DNA of 6,806 bases from Verrucomicrobiota bacterium (lineage in GTDB: Bacteria > Verrucomicrobiota > Verrucomicrobiia > Opitutales > Opitutaceae): contig JAEZSJ010000340.1 of NCBI GenBank assembly GCA_023443985.1, forward strand, positions 1 to 6,806, given 5' to 3'. Position 1 is the first letter of the stretch; each line of letters begins with the position of its first letter. Shown piece after piece: positions 1-6,806 of this stretch. The notes beneath the pieces were generated by a model. The model was not told the DNA's origin. It worked only from the letters and a program-made list of their open reading frames with translations, and searched no databases. A program made the position numbers and the translations under genes.

Positions 1-309
1 GTGTCCGGTCGCGCGTTCGATCAGGGTGGCGAACTCGGCCCCGTTGGCCGCGTCGCGCACTGCGCTGGTGGCGACCAGCGCAACCTGGGTCGGACCGTCG
101 GCGGTGGCGAGGGCGAGCAGGTTCTGCACCGCCGCGAGCCCGCGCGCCAGGCTCTCCGGTGTCAGCGTCGGTCGCGCATCGCCGAGCCCGCGGCCGATGC
201 GCGCCTCCTCGACGGCGTAGCGCACCGTCGTGATCGCGCCGGCCGGCGCGCGGGCGGCGACCAGGAGTTTGATGGTGTTGCTGCCGATATCGATGACGGC
301 GACGCGCAT
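1..309 (-). CDS. Ppx/GppA family phosphatase (exopolyphosphatase or pppGpp phosphohydrolase), N-terminal part; runs off the left edge
   Basis: This minus-strand frame starts at the ATG complementary to 307-309 and stays open to base 1, giving 103 N-terminal residues. Residues 5-17 read VIDIGSNTIKLLV, the phosphate-1 signature of the ASKHA-fold Ppx/GppA family (Asp7, Gly9, Ser10, Asn11, Thr12). Residues 80-90 read ATSAVRDAANG, another conserved family block. Members hydrolyse inorganic polyphosphate from the chain end, or convert pppGpp to ppGpp, in the cytoplasm; the N-terminal third does not tell these apart, so no symbol is given. The start is well supported because the signature sits a few residues from the N terminus, as in the family. 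No clear Shine-Dalgarno sequence precedes it. It is divergent from uvrB, with 107 bp between the starts. Family members run from about 300 to over 500 residues, so most of the gene is missing. Confidence 0.9.
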   Translation of the reverse strand, partial: MRVAVIDIGSNTIKLLVAARAPAGAITTVRYAVEEARIGRGLGDARPTLTPESLARGLAAVQNLLALATADGPTQVALVATSAVRDAANGAEFATLIERATGH

Positions 310-416
310 GGGGGCAGGCTGGCCGGCGCGCGGTGCGAGGCAAAGGCGAGAATGCGGGCGGCGGGCGGTTGTTTTCTTTTCTGGCGTTTGCGCCCGCGGC
401 GAACTCCCTGTCTCCC
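310..416. promoter_or_regulatory. Divergent intergenic region between the Ppx/GppA gene and uvrB
   Basis: Both flanking genes start outward from this 107-bp gap, so promoters for both should lie in or near it. The only distinctive feature is a short AT- and pyrimidine-rich island at about 369-384 (TTGTTTTCTTTTCTGG) in otherwise very GC-rich DNA. I find no convincing -35/-10 pair on either strand and no LexA-like palindrome of the TGTTC-N4-GAACA or CTGT-N8-ACAG kind, so SOS control of uvrB is not supported here. Confidence 0.4.
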
Positions 417-2456
<2,040 letters not shown>

Positions 2457-2463
2457 GCGCGGC

Positions 2464-2486
2464 GTGTCATGACCCGGGCATGCCAC
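2464..2486 (+). terminator. Hairpin-forming inverted repeat after uvrB, possible termination or mRNA 3'-end element
   Basis: The arms GTGTCATG (2464-2471) and CATGCCAC (2479-2486) pair over 8 positions with one mismatch around a 7-base loop. They begin 8 bases after the uvrB stop. The position suits a 3'-end structure. There is no T-run afterwards, so it is not a classical intrinsic terminator; it could instead stabilise the uvrB mRNA or be incidental. The stretch also contains the smaller palindromes GTCATGAC and GGCATGCC. Confidence 0.3.
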
Positions 2487-2514
2487 AGGGTGGCGCACGG
2501 ACGGCCGCGGAAAA

Positions 2515-2530
2515 CGTTTTCGGGAAAACG
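2515..2530. promoter_or_regulatory. Inverted repeat IR1, candidate upstream operator of the hyf operon
   Basis: CGTTTTC-GG-GAAAACG is a perfect 7-bp inverted repeat with a 2-bp spacer. It overlaps a second perfect palindrome, GAAAACGTTTTC (2510-2521), so the block holds three alternating AAAACG/CGTTTT half-sites. Its AT-rich arms stand out from the local GC-rich DNA. The core TTCGGGAA (2519-2526) recurs in IR2. As an RNA hairpin the loop would be very small and no T-run follows, so a protein-binding site is the better reading. The cognate regulator is unknown; the HTH protein encoded downstream is the obvious candidate (inference). Confidence 0.5.
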
Positions 2531-2542
2531 CCGGATTCCCTG

Positions 2543-2570
2543 CTGACATCGCGGCCCGTCTTGGCCTAAC
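2543..2570 (+). promoter_or_regulatory. Weak sigma70-like promoter candidate for the hyf operon
   Basis: CTGACA (2543-2548) matches the -35 consensus at 5 of 6 positions. Sixteen bases later CCTAAC (2565-2570) is a poor -10 match (3 of 6). Transcription would start near 2577. The argument for it is mainly positional: it is the best -35 in the gap and lies exactly between the two inverted repeats IR1 and IR2. A weak -10 would fit a promoter needing an activator, but the match may be chance. Confidence 0.3.
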
Positions 2571-2576
2571 GTGGCG

Positions 2577-2590
2577 GGGTTCGGGAACCC
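2577..2590. promoter_or_regulatory. Inverted repeat IR2, candidate downstream operator or leader stem-loop
   Basis: GGGTTC-GG-GAACCC is a perfect 6-bp inverted repeat with the same 2-bp GG spacer and the same TTCGGGAA core (2580-2587) as IR1. The centres of the two repeats are 61 bp apart, close to six helical turns, so dimers bound at both would lie on roughly the same face. IR2 sits where the predicted transcript would begin and 13 bp before the chosen start codon of the next gene. Flanking GGCGGG (2573-2578) and CCCGCC (2593-2598) could extend it into a larger RNA stem-loop with a bulge. Confidence 0.5.
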
Positions 2591-2603
2591 GTCCCGCCTC
2601 GCC

Positions 2604-3308
2604 ATGTACCTCAACATTATCCAGATCGCCGAGTCATTCGGTGTCGCGGAGGAAGTCGTGGAGCGCTGGGTCCGCGACGAAGGGCTTCCCTTCACGCCGG
2701 ATCGCGACCGGATGCTCTTCGATCGCACGCAGGTCGCCAACTGGGCGGCCGGCCGCGGGTTGGCGGCGCAGGCTGGTTTCCTGGCGCCGACCGCCTCGAG
2801 CGTCGCTGCCGGCGGCGGGGTGGGGGCGTTGCTGCGGGCCGGCGGAATCTGGCGCGATGTGGCGGCGGCGGATGTCCTGGCGATTTGCGAGAAGGTCGTC
2901 GCGGCGCTACCCGGAGCCACGCCGCCGATCCGCGCGCTGCTCGCCCAGCGGTTGCGTGCGCCCGACGGCCTGGTCGTCGCGCCGGTGGGCGGTGGTTTCG
3001 CGCTGCCGCACCCGAGCAGCCGCATCGCGCTCGGCCGCGATTCCGGCACCGTGGCGTTGTTGCTCCTGAAGGAGCCGCTGCCGCTGGCCGAGCCTCCGCC
3101 GGACGGGGTGCCGGTCACCCGGCTGCTGTTCTTCATCGCGCCTTCGCCGCGTGCGCACCTGGATCTGCTCGGCCGGCTGAGCCGTCTGCTCTCCCGCGGG
3201 CTCGTGCGGGAGTTGGTGGTGCAGGGTGCGCCCGATGAGGAGATCTGCAAAGCCGTCGCCGCGGCCGAGAGCGCGGCGGGCTCGCCGGTGCGGGAGACGG
3301 CGCGGTGA
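2604..3308 (+). CDS. Helix-turn-helix / PTS EIIA type-2 (IIA-Ntr/IIA-Fru-like) fusion protein, putative regulator of the hyf operon
   Basis: The 234-residue product has two parts. Residues 4-50 look like an excisionase/MerR-type winged helix-turn-helix (HTH_17-like): IIQIAESFGVAEEVVERWVR, then a short wing and LFDRTQVANWAAGRG. After a Gly/Ala-rich linker (about 62-80), residues 81-220 resemble a PTS EIIA type-2 domain. GGGFALPHP (129-137) carries the expected phosphorylation histidine, His136, and the later IAPSPRAHLDLLGRLSRLL block carries a second conserved-type histidine, His185. EIIA type-2 domains accept phosphate from HPr or NPr; no EIIB, EIIC or HPr gene is present here, so a sensory role fits better than sugar transport (inference). 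The ATG at 2604 was chosen because MYLNIIQIAE begins directly at the HTH; an in-frame GTG at 2571 would add 11 residues and place IR2 inside the gene. Neither start has a clear Shine-Dalgarno sequence. Its stop overlaps the hyfB start (GTGA), so it is the first gene of that operon. Confidence 0.8.
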   Translation: MYLNIIQIAESFGVAEEVVERWVRDEGLPFTPDRDRMLFDRTQVANWAAGRGLAAQAGFLAPTASSVAAGGGVGALLRAGGIWRDVAAADVLAICEKVVAALPGATPPIRALLAQRLRAPDGLVVAPVGGGFALPHPSSRIALGRDSGTVALLLLKEPLPLAEPPPDGVPVTRLLFFIAPSPRAHLDLLGRLSRLLSRGLVRELVVQGAPDEEICKAVAAAESAAGSPVRETAR

Positions 3309-5266
3309 TCGTCCCCTGGCTGCTTTCGGCCGCCGCGCTGGGCCTGCTGGCCGGCATGGCATTTGGACCGCACCGGCCGCGTGTTTGGCTGGTTGCGACA
3401 CTGGGCGGCGCGGGGGCGCTGCTCGCGGCGGCGTTGGTGGTGCTGCTGGGCTGTGCGCCCCTCTGGGATTGGCGCGGGACAATCATGCTGGGCGGGGAGC
3501 GGCCGCATCTGCGGCTCGATGCGCTGGCGGCGGTCTTCCTGGCGCTGCTGGCGGTCGTCGGCGCGGGCGGGGCGGCCTATTCCCGGGAGTATTGGAGCGA
3601 CCACCATTATCCCCGGTCGGCGGCCCGCGGACGGTTCTGGTGGAGCCTGCTCATCGCGATGATGGCGCTGGTGCTCTTGGCGGCCAACGGCCTGTATTTT
3701 CTCCTCGCGTGGGAGCTTTTCACCGTCGCGGGGTTCTCCCTGATTCTGCTCGAGAGCCGCGGGCGCAAGGTGCGCGCGGCGGCGTGGCTCTATCTGGCGG
3801 CGTCGCACGTCGGCACGCTGTGCCTGTTCGCCTTCTTTGCGTTGCTCGCGGAACGCACGGGGAGCTGGGAGTTGGGGCCGCAACTTCGCGGGGTGGCGGG
3901 GCTCGCACCCTTGTTCTGGCTCGTGCTCGGCGGGTTCGGCGTGAAGGCCGGGGTGTTTCCGCTGCATGTCTGGCTGCCCTCGGCGCACGCGAACGCCCCG
4001 AGCCATGTGTCGGCGATCCTCTCGGGTGTGGCGATCAAGATGGGAGTCTACGGGATCGTGCGTTTCAGCGGCTGGCTGCCGCTGCCGCCGCAGGCGGGGT
4101 GGGTCGTGATCGGGCTCGGTGCGATCGGCGCGTTGTTCGGCATCGCCTTCGCCTTCGCGCAGAACGATCTGAAACGGCTGCTGGCCTACTGCTCAGTGGA
4201 AAACGTCGGCGTGATTCTGGTCGGGCTGGGTGCCGCGATGCTGGGCGAGAGCCACGGGAACGCGGCGTGGGGCCGCGTCGCGTTGATCGGCGCGTTGTTG
4301 CATGTGTGGAACCACGGGCTGTTCAAGGCGCTGCTGTTCTTCGGGGCGGGGTCGGTGCTGCATGCGACGGGCACGCGCGACATCAGCCGGCTGGGCGGGC
4401 TCTGGACGCGCATGCCGTGGACGGCGGCGCTCTTCGGCCTCGGCGCGATGGCGGTCTCGAGTTTGCCGCCGCTCAACGGCTTCACGAGCGAATGGTTGAT
4501 CTATCTCGGGCTCTTCGACGCCGGGGTCGGACACGGTCCGGCGGCTTGGGCGGTGATGCCCGCGACGATCCTGCTGGGCATGGCCGGCGCGTTGGCGCTG
4601 GCGAGTTTCGCGAAGGCCGGTGCGCTGGTCTTCGGCGGCGCCCCGCGCACCAAACGGGTGGCGCAGGCCGAGGAGGCGGGCGCCTGGATGCTCGGGCCGA
4701 TGCTGGTCTTCGCCGGCGCGTGCGTCGCGATCGGCCTGGCGCCGGCGACGCTCTGGCCGCTGCTCGGGCGCGCTGCGGCGGTGTGGAATCCCGCCTGGAC
4801 GCCTGGCGGGGAGACAGCGCCGGGCTCGCTCTCGGCGTTGGGCGCGGCGCATGCGACGGTGGCCCTGCTCGCGCTCGGCGCGGCGGCGATGCTCTGGCGT
4901 CGCTCGCGACACAACGGCTTCCGGCGCGGCCCGACCTGGGATTGTGGGTACGCAGCTCCGACCGGCCGCATGCAATACACCGGCGGGTCGTTCGCCGGGA
5001 TCGTCGCGGGGTGGTTCTTCTGGCTGCTGCGGATCGAGCGCACGGTGCAGCGCCCGCGCGGTCCGTTGCCGCAGGCGGCGCGGCGGGTGGAGCACGTGCC
5101 CGAGACGGTGCTGGAGAAGCTGATCGCGCCGGCGGGGGCGGGCGTGTTGCGCGTCTCGACGGCGGTGCGCCGGCTCCAGCACGGGCGCCTGCAGTACTAC
5201 ATACTCTACTTGGTGGCCGGGCTCGCCGCGCTCACGGCGCTGGTGTTGGCGGGAGGTGCGCGATGA
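3305..5266 (+). CDS. hyfB: Hydrogenase-4 component B, NuoL/NuoM-like proton-channel membrane subunit of a group 4 (Hyf/Hyc) complex
   Basis: This 653-residue polytopic inner-membrane protein (about 15 hydrophobic helices) belongs to the Mrp-antiporter/NuoL-M superfamily. It would translocate protons as ferredoxin or formate electrons reach the catalytic module. Key charged residues are present: Glu137 in LLAWELFTVAG, Lys214 in GFGVKAGVFPLHVWLPSAHA, His234 in APSHVSAILSG, Lys245, Lys290, His337 and Lys341 in NHGLFKALLFFGAG, Glu396 in LPPLNGFTSEW, and Lys437. The C-terminal extension with TWDCGYAAPTGRMQYTGGSF (544-563), an amphipathic stretch and a last helix (about 630-650) is the Hyf/Hyc-type ending and argues against NuoL, NuoM or Mrp. 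Length is close to E. coli HyfB (672). The GTG start overlaps the previous stop (GTGA), with GGAG (3293-3296) 8 bases upstream. No hyfA-like ferredoxin gene precedes it. Confidence 0.93.
   Translation: MIVPWLLSAAALGLLAGMAFGPHRPRVWLVATLGGAGALLAAALVVLLGCAPLWDWRGTIMLGGERPHLRLDALAAVFLALLAVVGAGGAAYSREYWSDHHYPRSAARGRFWWSLLIAMMALVLLAANGLYFLLAWELFTVAGFSLILLESRGRKVRAAAWLYLAASHVGTLCLFAFFALLAERTGSWELGPQLRGVAGLAPLFWLVLGGFGVKAGVFPLHVWLPSAHANAPSHVSAILSGVAIKMGVYGIVRFSGWLPLPPQAGWVVIGLGAIGALFGIAFAFAQNDLKRLLAYCSVENVGVILVGLGAAMLGESHGNAAWGRVALIGALLHVWNHGLFKALLFFGAGSVLHATGTRDISRLGGLWTRMPWTAALFGLGAMAVSSLPPLNGFTSEWLIYLGLFDAGVGHGPAAWAVMPATILLGMAGALALASFAKAGALVFGGAPRTKRVAQAEEAGAWMLGPMLVFAGACVAIGLAPATLWPLLGRAAAVWNPAWTPGGETAPGSLSALGAAHATVALLALGAAAMLWRRSRHNGFRRGPTWDCGYAAPTGRMQYTGGSFAGIVAGWFFWLLRIERTVQRPRGPLPQAARRVEHVPETVLEKLIAPAGAGVLRVSTAVRRLQHGRLQYYILYLVAGLAALTALVLAGGAR
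5251..5257 (+). promoter_or_regulatory. Strong Shine-Dalgarno sequence inside the end of hyfB
   Basis: GGGAGGT lies within the last codons of hyfB, 5 bases before the ATG at 5263. It is among the best ribosome-binding matches in the window, yet it does not serve hyfC, which starts 74 bases further on. It is the main reason for taking the small ORF at 5263 seriously, although GGAGG-like strings arise easily in Gly codons of GC-rich genes. Confidence 0.4.
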
Positions 5267-5343
5267 GCGATCGGCGCCGCCGCGATGCCCGCGAGACCGC
5301 CCGCGCCGGCGGTGAAATCTTGGGAAGGAAACTCCGATGCTGA
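5263..5343 (+). CDS. Possible 26-codon arginine-rich ORF bridging hyfB and hyfC
   Basis: An ATG overlapping the hyfB stop (ATGA, 5263-5266) opens a 26-residue frame. Its stop at 5341-5343 overlaps the hyfC start as ATGCTGA (5337-5343). The peptide is very basic (8 Arg and 1 Lys, starting MSDRRRRDARE) and ends in Cys; I recognise no domain. A Shine-Dalgarno-like GGGAGGT ends 5 bases before it. Translation of this frame would couple hyfB to hyfC across the 70-base gap. It could be a real micropeptide, a pure coupling device, or a decayed remnant of a gene once lying between them. hyfC also has its own Shine-Dalgarno sequence, so coupling would not be essential. Confidence 0.3.
   Translation: MSDRRRRDARETARAGGEILGRKLRC
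5323..5329 (+). promoter_or_regulatory. hyfC: Ribosome binding site that fixes the hyfC start
   Basis: GGAAGGA lies 7 bases before the ATG at 5337, ideal spacing. It supports that ATG as the hyfC start rather than any upstream in-frame codon. Confidence 0.7.
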
Positions 5344-6248
5344 TAACGCTCCTCGATGTCGTGCTCCGCCTGGCGCTATGGCTGCTCCTCGCGCCGTTGC
5401 TGCCGGGCGTCATCAACAAGGTGAAGGCGTGGGTCGCCGGGCGCCGGGGCCCGCCGGTCCTCCAGCTCTACTACGACCTCGCGCGCCTCTGGAGGAAGGG
5501 CGTGGTGTTGAGCACGCTCGCCTCGCCGGGGTTTGTCGCGGCGCCGGCGGTCGGCTGGGTGGCGGTGGTGGCCGCGGCGCTGTTGCTGCCGCTCGGACCC
5601 TTCGCGGCCGCGGTGAGTTTCCGTGGCGACCTGCTTCTATTGATCTACCTGCTGGCGCTCGCGCGTTTCTGCACGGTGTGGGCCGCACTCGAGACCGGCT
5701 CGGCCTTCGAGGGCATGGGCTCGGTGCGTGAGGTGAGCTATGCCGTGCTCACAGAGGCGGCGATCCTCGCGGCGGTGCTCTCGCTGTGTGTGCACACCGG
5801 AGGGCTCTCGCTGACGACGATCCTCGCGCCCTCGGCGGGGGCCGGCGCGGTGCTGCTCGGGGCCGGCTTGTTCACGGTGCTGCTGGCGGAGAACTGCCGC
5901 GTGCCCTTCGACGATCCGACCACGCATCTCGAGCTCACGATGATCCACGAGGCGATGATCCTCGACCATAGCGGGCCGCCGCTCGCCGCGATCCTCCACG
6001 GCGCATCGGTGAAGCTGCTGCTGTTCTCGGTCCTCCTGGTGCAGGCCGTGCTGCCCCTGAACGCCCTGTCGCCGTTGCCGGCCGCGGCCGCGTTTGCGGG
6101 TGGCGTGCTGGCGACGACGGTCGGTGTCGGTCTGGTGGAGTCGCTGCTGGCGCGGTTCGCGTTCCGGCAGGTGCCGTTCCTGCTGACCCTCGCGTTCGTC
6201 CTGTGCCTGTTTGCGTTGCTCCTCGCGTGGAAGGGCGGTGCCGCATGA
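5337..6248 (+). CDS. hyfC: Hydrogenase-4 component C, NuoH-like membrane anchor subunit (HycD/HyfC family)
   Basis: The 303-residue product is a NuoH/complex I subunit 1 family protein with about eight hydrophobic helices. It anchors the peripheral catalytic arm to the membrane and forms the entry to the proton path. Family blocks seen in order are NKVKAWVAGRRGPPVLQLYY (27-46) followed by DLARLWRKG; ALETGSAFEGMGSVREVSYA (117-136) with Glu125 and Glu132; and AENCRVPFDDPTTHLEL (184-200), continuing into TMIHEAMILDHSGP (201-214), with Glu185, Arg188, Asp192, Asp193, His197, Glu199, His204 and Glu205. This acidic/His-rich loop is the segment that faces the small catalytic subunit in the family. 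Length matches HycD/HyfC (roughly 305-315) and is shorter than NuoH, favouring hydrogenase-type over NADH dehydrogenase. Its TGA overlaps the hyfE ATG (ATGA, 6245-6248). Confidence 0.94.
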   Translation: MLITLLDVVLRLALWLLLAPLLPGVINKVKAWVAGRRGPPVLQLYYDLARLWRKGVVLSTLASPGFVAAPAVGWVAVVAAALLLPLGPFAAAVSFRGDLLLLIYLLALARFCTVWAALETGSAFEGMGSVREVSYAVLTEAAILAAVLSLCVHTGGLSLTTILAPSAGAGAVLLGAGLFTVLLAENCRVPFDDPTTHLELTMIHEAMILDHSGPPLAAILHGASVKLLLFSVLLVQAVLPLNALSPLPAAAAFAGGVLATTVGVGLVESLLARFAFRQVPFLLTLAFVLCLFALLLAWKGGAA

Positions 6249-6806
6249 ATGGAAACCTGAACCTCCTGATCGGGCTGGCCATGGGGCTGAACCTCCTTGC
6301 GCTGGGCAGCAGCCGCATGCCCACGCTGATCCGCGCGATGTCCGTGCAGGGTGTCGTGCTCGGCCTGATGCCGCTGCTGATGGAGCACCTCAGCTGGGCG
6401 CACCTCGACTGGCCCGTGCTGCTCATCGCGGTGGCGACGATCACCGTGAAGGGCATCGTGATCCCCCGGCTGCTCAACCGTGCGATGCGGGCGGCCAACA
6501 TCGACCGCGACATGGAGCCATTGATCGGCTACGTGCCGTCGCTCCTGCTCGGGGCCGGCGGCACGATCGCGGCCATGGCGCTCGCGCGCACGCTGCCGCT
6601 GCTGCCGGAGCACGCGGGCTCGCTGCTGGTGCCGGGCGCGCTGGCGTCGGTGTTGACGGGCTTCGTGCTGCTGATCGGCCGCACCAAGGCGATCTCGCAG
6701 GTTTGCGGCTACCTGATCCTCGAGAACGGCATCTACCTGTTCGGCCTGCTGCTCATCCACGCCACGCCGCTGCTCGTCGAGGCCGGTATCCTTCTCGATC
6801 TTACAG
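6245..6806 (+). CDS. hyfE: Hydrogenase-4 component E, NuoK-like membrane subunit; truncated at the right edge
   Basis: The frame starts at the ATG overlapping the hyfC stop and stays open for 187 codons to the window end, cut within a codon. GGAAGGG (6229-6235) lies 9 bases upstream. The product is hydrophobic with about six helices and resembles HyfE/HycP, whose C-terminal half is related to NuoK. Useful landmarks are TVKGIVIPRLLNRAM (67-81) with buried Lys69, the acidic stretch DRDMEPLIGYVPS (87-99) with Glu91, and RTKAISQVCGYLILENGIYL (146-165) with membrane Glu160, the NuoK-like glutamate expected in proton translocation. E. coli HyfE is 216 residues, so roughly 30 C-terminal residues are missing. 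It follows hyfC directly with no hyfD between. hyfF, hyfG and hyfI would be expected next, outside the window. Confidence 0.9.
   Translation, partial: MNGNLNLLIGLAMGLNLLALGSSRMPTLIRAMSVQGVVLGLMPLLMEHLSWAHLDWPVLLIAVATITVKGIVIPRLLNRAMRAANIDRDMEPLIGYVPSLLLGAGGTIAAMALARTLPLLPEHAGSLLVPGALASVLTGFVLLIGRTKAISQVCGYLILENGIYLFGLLLIHATPLLVEAGILLDLT

Noticed and set aside
333..416. Upstream GTG start for uvrB adding 28 residues
   Set aside because: The extra residues do not resemble UvrB N termini, whereas the GTG at 417 aligns exactly with the usual family start.
2491..2506. Possible sigma54 promoter (GG-N10-GC in TGGCGCACGGACGGCC)
   Set aside because: Only the invariant dinucleotides match; the -12 element is CGGC instead of TTGC. 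GG-N10-GC is common by chance at this GC content, and no sigma54-type activator gene is visible nearby.
2571..2603. Upstream GTG start for the HTH-EIIA gene
   Set aside because: It adds 11 non-homologous-looking residues ahead of MYLNIIQIAE and would put the perfect inverted repeat IR2 inside the coding sequence. It lacks a Shine-Dalgarno sequence, though so does the chosen ATG.
3226..5343. 705-codon plus-strand frame overlapping hyfB, and minus-strand frames at 2138-4006, 4193-5419 and 5738-6760
   Set aside because: They are composition-driven shadows of the hyf genes, Arg/Gly/Ala-rich and without recognisable motifs. Only the last 26 codons of the first (5263-5343) are kept, as a separate small ORF candidate.

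Overview
The window is about 6.8 kb of GC-rich bacterial chromosome, close to fully coding, with strong G/C bias at third codon positions. It holds two unrelated blocks. I place the organism tentatively in Verrucomicrobiota (Opitutales-like). The basis is only the GC-rich composition and the general look of the UvrB protein, so this is inference. Base composition and codon use do not change across the window, so nothing points to recent transfer.

Left block (1-2456) is housekeeping. A Ppx/GppA-family phosphatase runs off the left edge on the minus strand from an ATG at 309. Divergently, uvrB (excinuclease ABC subunit B, nucleotide excision repair) occupies 417-2456. The 107-bp gap between them must serve both genes.

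A 147-bp intergenic region (2457-2603) separates the blocks and is unusually rich in symmetry. A hairpin-forming repeat follows uvrB. Further on are two inverted repeats, CGTTTTC-GG-GAAAACG (2515-2530) and GGGTTC-GG-GAACCC (2577-2590). They share the core TTCGGGAA, lie 61 bp centre to centre, and flank a weak sigma70-like promoter. They look like a pair of operators for the operon that follows.

Right block (2604-6806, running off the right edge) is a tightly packed operon for a membrane-bound group 4 (Hyf/Hyc, complex I-like) hydrogenase-type complex. It begins with an unusual fusion protein: an excisionase/MerR-like helix-turn-helix followed by a PTS EIIA type-2 domain that keeps the phosphorylatable histidine. 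Next come hyfB (NuoL/M-like proton-channel subunit), a possible 26-codon coupling ORF, hyfC (NuoH-like membrane anchor) and a truncated hyfE (NuoK-like). Most junctions are stop/start overlaps (GTGA, ATGA, ATGCTGA, ATGA), so translation is probably coupled.

The gene order lacks hyfA before hyfB and hyfD between hyfC and hyfE, which suggests a reduced complex (B-C-E, probably followed by F-G-I outside the window). Whether it is a true [NiFe] hydrogenase cannot be decided here, because the catalytic large and small subunits lie beyond position 6806.

Working model (inference): the HTH-EIIA protein senses PTS phosphorylation state and controls the membrane complex through the paired operators.
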